Shown here: piece by piece, positions 58,870-64,000 of the stretch
Position numbering within the stretch: position 1 is the stretch's first letter
How the letters are laid out: every line of letters starts with the position of its first letter
Assembly: GCF_000699445.3 (NCBI RefSeq)
Contig: NC_067200.1
Span: 7,376,450-7,440,449, forward strand
DNA: 64,000 bases
Reading direction: 5' to 3'
DNA from: Schistosoma haematobium
Lineage: Eukaryota > Platyhelminthes > Trematoda > Strigeidida > Schistosomatidae
Program-made: the position numbers and the translations under genes
Notes under the pieces: generated by a model
What the model was told of the DNA's origin: nothing
What the model saw: the letters and a program-made list of their open reading frames with translations, nothing else
Database searches by the model: none

Positions 58870-59175
58870 TTGTATTATGAACTGACAACCACTGAAGATA
58901 AAGAGGCACTAAACAGATGTTTCAAACTGGTATGACGGTCGTCAGGAGTGGGAATCCACAACCGAATTGAAAATCAGATCCATAATTTTCAAACCTTGCT
59001 ACGAGGGTTTTTTCTCTAGATCACAATAATGATTCCTAATTGTTTATTTTTATAACTTCAATGATTCAGCGTTACTACACAACCACCTTTCGACTCCATT
59101 GGTGCACAGTTTCCTCACACCCAACACAGTTGAGCTGTTTTTCTCACTGCTTTTCACTATAAATTCAGAAATTAC
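58870..59175 (-). mobile_element. SINE-B copy, antisense, very decayed
   Basis: ACTGAAGATAAAGAGGCACT, GTCGTCAGGAGTGGGAATCC, GAAAATCAGATCC and the upstream segment (CTCCATTGGTGCACAG, CCTCACACCCAACACAGTTG, cf. 38205-38265) are still in family order. There is no working hammerhead core. Confidence 0.55.
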
Positions 59176-59669
59176 CTCTCAAAATTACCGATGAATGGAG
59201 ACATGAATCTAAGTGTAATGGGTTTATTGAGATTGTTGGACTTTTTAAAATCTTGTTTACCACTGAGTAACTAATAGTGTTAGGACATAGTTACTCAATA
59301 TCATGAATGGATTATAGCTATTTGATCCCAGGCTCATTGATTTAAAAATTAGTAGTTTATTGTAGCTCAAAAAATATACAAATACATTATATCACTAGTC
59401 AATAGTTTTTTTGTGTGTTATTCTGGGTACGTTTCATCTATTTTCATTGATTTTGTCTATAGATTGCAAATGTTATGATAAATGGGACTAATCTACACTA
59501 TATATTACTTGATATTTTTATTCAGCGCAATAATTGTTATGGAATCATTGATATTTAGACAATTGTTAAGTTAGAAACATATAACACTATTTATAGACAG
59601 ATAGATATTTTTGTGCTAATTATCTTTTTAAATATAGATAAACAATATAGGTACTTGATTATCATTCAC

Positions 59670-60290
59670 AATGGTAACTCTTCTGATCCCGACTGTTGTT
59701 GCTACCTTGACGTGGTGGTCGGGCTTGCCTATCGTGATGAAGCAACCGAGTTATACTGGCTGGAACAACTGTTCCTCAAGGTCCTACCATGTCAGACAGG
59801 TCGGTTGATGAGCGGTAAGACTAAAAGCAACAAACCCAAGGTCAGAAGGCGAAGTCGTGCTGCTGACTGTACAGAGGTGTGACAGCAGTAAGGTGTTTCC
59901 CTCAGACAACCAGAATGACAGCGATGCTGCCTTCCCACAAGGAGGGGTGGGGTTAGAAAAAGTCGACCCTAAAAATGCACACCTCGCCTTACATCACGGA
60001 TATCTGTCTCCAGCGTTAAGGTCTCAACAAGTACGGAGCTAACACAAAAATTACTCGTAAAATGGTCGTGTGTGATCGACCTCAAGCAGCTGTCCCTTGG
60101 GCACACTCCCAGGTCACTAAGACCGATTTCTTTTTCAGGTACTTCCAGAACAACCCTTCCACGGTGTGGGCAACCGGGAAGTGATAACCGCCCTCATACC
60201 TCTAACAGCACTCAAGACCACTGTATTCCTAATCAACCTCCAACCAACTCTTCTGATAAGAAATTATCTTGTTCAGAAGCTAGGCATATC
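59670..60290 (+). repeat. Repeat D, longest copy, sense (possible ORF1 fragment)
   Basis: It extends repeat D upstream with GACGTGGTGGTCGGGCTTGC and CGATGCTGCCTTCCCACAAG and contains the same segments as the 16370 copy (reverse complement). The frame with ISFSGTSRTTLPRCGQPGSD (60072-60302) matches the 16370 frame ISFSGSSRNTLPPCGQPGSD. Other open frames at 59613-60042 are partial. It is GC-rich against its surroundings, which marks it as an insertion. The family is unknown. Confidence 0.65.
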
Positions 60291-61220
60291 ATATCAACGT
60301 AGTGGTTTAGAAATTCAAAAGTCAATAAAATTTCTCATTCAACATTTTCAGTAAAATTATCGTGTCAGAAAATTTGATTACTTTCTCATTCTAGAAGTTA
60401 TAATTATTATGGGAGACTTGTATCGTCTAAACTATGGTATGTGGTTGTTGTTTTTTTCTTTTTTGTAAGCAATTCTTCAACAGTGCTCCAGTTAATGGAC
60501 GAATCTCATCACCCTTTAAATATTTTGACAACAGTGATAACTTGTTTCCAAATTGCCAAGTTTCACATGTTCAACCTCATTAATATTCTTTATTTGTGTC
60601 TGTTTTTGTCTGCATAAACATTTCATGTCTCATATTTATATGTGTATATCTGTAAATTTTTCATTCAAGGATAAGTAAACACAGTACTTTTTTTCTTTTC
60701 TTAGACTAATAAACCATTGATTATATGCTATAATTATGTATTGATAAAATGATCATTACATAATACCTTGGGATTATTGATTTGTGGTTAATTATTATGT
60801 TGGCATGTTTAGTTTTACCATCTTTTTTTCCCTTGACAACATAAGTTCTCCTTTTAACTTTTCTGTCAGTGTTCTTTTTTTAAAATTTTATTGCCTAATT
60901 ATCATAAATGTAGTTTACTATTTAAAACATACAATATTTTCATAGATTCTCAGTATTTGTGAAAATAATTCTCTGTTCTTTTTTCTACTAAAAAGATAAA
61001 AGAAATAACTCGATTACTCTCTGTCTGATTTTGTGGTTTATACTGCTTTTAGTGTCTTGTGTACACAGATTTGTAATTCATGTACTAAAGTACAAGTTTC
61101 TGTACACTTGGATAATTTTATAGTTTGGTGAACGAAAACCCAGTTGAGGAAACTAGTTTAGTGTTTAACGCATAATTACAGAGAACCTTCATAAAATATG
61201 AAAACCATACATTACATAGA

Positions 61221-61440
61221 TTGTTTGCACATTTTCCTTCAATTGTCCTTTATATGCTTCATGATCCTTCCAATTTAATTAATTGCTCTCTGTTTCCCTG
61301 CTCATTCTCTTCAATTCATTTTTCTCAGTCTTCTGCTGACAAACATTCCACTTTCGACTTCTGTTACATACTACTTATATCTATCAGCATAAGTAGCATG
61401 CACCACAATAGTCATGATACATACCATCCGATTATCTGTA
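61221..61440 (+). repeat. Repeat E, copy 2
   Basis: TTCTGTTACATACTACTTA and ATCAGCATAAGTAGCATGCA, preceded by a pyrimidine-rich lead, match the 16835 copy in order. Confidence 0.55.
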
Positions 61441-63759
61441 CTAAAGTATATTAAACACGTGTTTCGAACAACCGGTTAAAGGTTTTCGGATAATCCTGCA
61501 ATACATGATATTTCCAACGTTTAAGAAAGTTGGTGATTACTTTCCACCTGAATATTTGTTCACTACAGTAGTAATGGTGATAATAGTACGGTACAGTTTG
61601 GAACCAAACTTCATCTACTTTGATGTTTGATCAATTGTGGCTAGTGGTATCAAATTAGCTATTCAACAAATTGTGTAACTGAAATAGATAAGTTCATTAA
61701 TCAGTTCATTATTATTAATATTAGTTGTTTAAGGAAAGTGTCTTGAATACATTTTTATGCTACTGGGTCCGACTATATCCACCATTCATTTGGTATTCAA
61801 CAAGTCTTATATACACGACCGCTTGGCATATCTTTTTGATGTTTCTTTTTTTCATAAAAAAGTACATTTCCCTCATCAGTTTATTCGCTGTCGATCTTGT
61901 TGTTGTTTTTTATTTTAAAAATCTAATTTAACAAAAACAAATGATGAATCGAATTCAAATGACCCAATTTTTAGGATTCATTCTTTTAGTGTTCCTCATT
62001 CGTCTTCATTGACCTTTCAAGCTCATTATTATTATTTCATTGATTCGATTATTGAAATTCTTCTTTAGGGCGAAAAGAAAACTAATTGTATCACATGACT
62101 GACTTTCTTAGTTAATTTCATTTAGAAAATTAGTAAACAGAACAGTAGTAAGGGTCAGGTAAGTTATCATCAAAACTCATCATAGTTATTAAAGTTCTTT
62201 GAATGGATGTTTAGATGGCTGTATTTCACCGCCCCTACCCACCTCACAACATGCTATCTTTTTGTTTTGTATTAGATTGGAATATAGTGTGGGGTGAAAA
62301 AGAGATTTATTTTGATTAATTTACTCGTTTATGATATAGAGTTAAGTTCGTGTATCTTGATTTCCAAGATTGGAGGTACGTGGCTTTAGATATGTGTTTG
62401 TGTGTGAAGCGAAAGAAAGAGAGAGCGAAAAAGTTCTTTTTCTTCAGGAATTGACATTATCTGGATGGTGACTGATGATTTAGATCTTGTATTGTTGTTA
62501 TTTTTCTTCATTTTATGATATGTTGTAATCTGATCTGCTTGTATATAAACTACTTATGTTTGAAATATAATATTCGTATTATGGAGGCTGATTGTTGTGT
62601 TCTGAACTCAACGGGCAGGACCGATATGGAATTAAAATTAACTCATAACTGCTAACGCCGGTTGAAGTGTCCTTGGTTTTGCTCAGGGACAAAGTCGTAA
62701 AAACATGTATTGTGATTGGTGGTTTTATAACTTTATATAGGACAGAGCTATAAGTCATAATAAATTCAGGAACAACAAAGTGGCTTAATCTATAAGTCAT
62801 GTAAGATATCATACAGGGGGTAGATGGAAAACTGCGTTCTATCATATACATATGTAAACAACATGCTCAAGGTTACACGTGAATAATCGACAAGGGAAAA
62901 TATATTCATAGTAGTATGAATAGAAAGATTTGACTGATTCATCTATTTAAACATTAAAATCAATCACATAATTGTGTAACAATACTAATTGCTACATAAC
63001 TATTATCTAGTGTCATCTATACATATTCAACGTTGACTAGGTGGTTGATTACACTACTATCCTTTTTTTAAATATTCATTTACTTTGAAATAGCTACTAA
63101 CAATTGATTGGTCACTAAGTATTAACCAATATCATATTAGCCTAGTTTTCTGAATTTGGTGCTTGGAGGTAGTCGGCAGGGGCTTCAACCTCCTAACATC
63201 TGAACATAGTACACACGATGTCAAGTCATTTAGACTATTGAATCATACTGCAAGTTCATCGATATAATTCGACTAACCTTAAGGAGGATTGGACAAAATT
63301 GACATTGTTCACTACTTATCAATCAATCAGTTGTCAATATCTTATTACTACAGCTTGGTTTTTCTTTGACCGAATAACACGTTGATAACTTCTAGGATTT
63401 TGAAGTTGCATGTCCTAGATGAAAATCTCACTAGATGTGTTACGTCCTTTAAGACTGTAAGGACGCTTTGCTGGGTATTGTTGATTCTCACTAAATATAC
63501 GTCAAGTGTGATTACCTGCTGCTTACCTCCGACCACTTAATATCATTATAAAATCAAGATTGTTAATATGAAAGTATATTTCATCATTTCCATTATTTAC
63601 ACCATAATACATGTACATGAAAATGAATAAATAATTTATTAATTCACATATGAACTTTCTAAAACACTGATGATAACTAATAACCAATAATCGTGCTGCT
63701 TTAAATTCCTGCATTAAATAATTGTATTCATCAAGTAAATATTGACTAGCTCAAATAAT

Positions 63760-63995
63760 AAACAACTCGTATTGTGGTGTGAGCTACTTATATTCATATA
63801 AGTAGTATATAACGTGCGTCAAATAAACGTAAGGTCCGGCAGCAGAAGATGACGAAGATCAAGAAAGGAAGAGCAAGAGCACAATGGAATTGTAAGAAAA
63901 CGCATGTACAATGGAATGGGAGACAATGGATTAGTGTTTGCAACGGGAACAGTACAGTTTGATATGATGGAATGATATTTTGCAAATTGACGATT
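63760..63995 (-). repeat. Repeat E, copy 3, antisense
   Basis: The near-palindrome GCTACTTATATTCATATAAG continuing TAGTATATAAC lies near 63783-63812. In reverse complement it reads CTGCCGGACCTTACG and CCTTTCTTGATCTTCG, which parallel TTGCCAGACCTTCTG and TTTACTTTTCGATCC in copy 1. Confidence 0.55.
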
Positions 63996-64000
63996 GACTT

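Larger units (their letters stand above)
55027..64000 (+). other. Downstream I-BAR intron or 3' flank
   Basis: No exon in the required phase was recognised with confidence. It holds SINE-B, RTE, repeat D and repeat E copies and a TA microsatellite. About 56130-57050, 57340-57920, 58000-58860, 59200-59600 and 61450-63750 hold nothing else identified. A possible exon at 60487 is noted in the findings. Confidence 0.55.

Noticed and set aside
62579..62851. 90-residue - strand open frame
   Set aside because: No recognisable motif, and a single open frame of this length is expected by chance in 64 kb.
1..64000. CRISPR arrays, operons, bacterial-type insertion sequences
   Set aside because: Spliced genes and eukaryotic retroelements show an animal genome; no regularly spaced repeats were seen.

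Overview
The window is AT-rich, intron-rich animal DNA and almost certainly comes from a blood fluke (Schistosoma or a close relative). The evidence is a tRNA-derived SINE carrying the Sm-alpha-type hammerhead ribozyme, many copies of an RTE-like non-LTR retrotransposon of the kind common in schistosomes, and two split genes with typical GT-AG introns. The exact species cannot be fixed from the sequence alone.

Two protein-coding genes lie in tandem on the + strand. The first is the 3' part of an NPC1 (Niemann-Pick C1) homologue: nine exons between 1342 and 23671, 621 complete codons to the stop, with every splice phase agreeing. It covers the end of the sterol-sensing domain, the third luminal cysteine-rich loop and the C-terminal membrane bundle; its 5' exons lie to the left of the window. 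The second is an MTSS1/MIM-type I-BAR (IMD) protein: six exons between 32807 and 55026, 426 codons, covering the I-BAR domain and the start of a Ser/Asn-rich tail. Its start-codon exon and its C-terminal exons were not found. NPC1 moves sterol out of lysosomes and I-BAR proteins bend membranes and bind actin; nothing in the sequence suggests the two are co-regulated.

Most of the rest is intron and intergenic DNA filled with repeats. (1) RTE-like elements, all broken: a reverse transcriptase at 8885-10290, an older copy at 29150-31095 split by a solo LTR, a 5' endonuclease end at 25330-26060, and short 3' ends elsewhere. (2) Two tRNA-derived SINE families with hammerhead ribozymes: Sm-alpha-like (12242-12490, 15925-16225) and a second family, called SINE-B here, with about a dozen copies. 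(3) Three LTRs, two with clear 5-bp target duplications, and a decayed gag-like fragment. (4) Unclassified shared repeats called C, D and E here. (5) Long TA microsatellites.

The most notable patterns are an apparently intact hammerhead core in SINE-B, repeated head-to-head (fold-back) structure of both SINE families, and RTE copies whose 5' ends are inverted as expected from twin priming. I did not find a convincing wholly new system.
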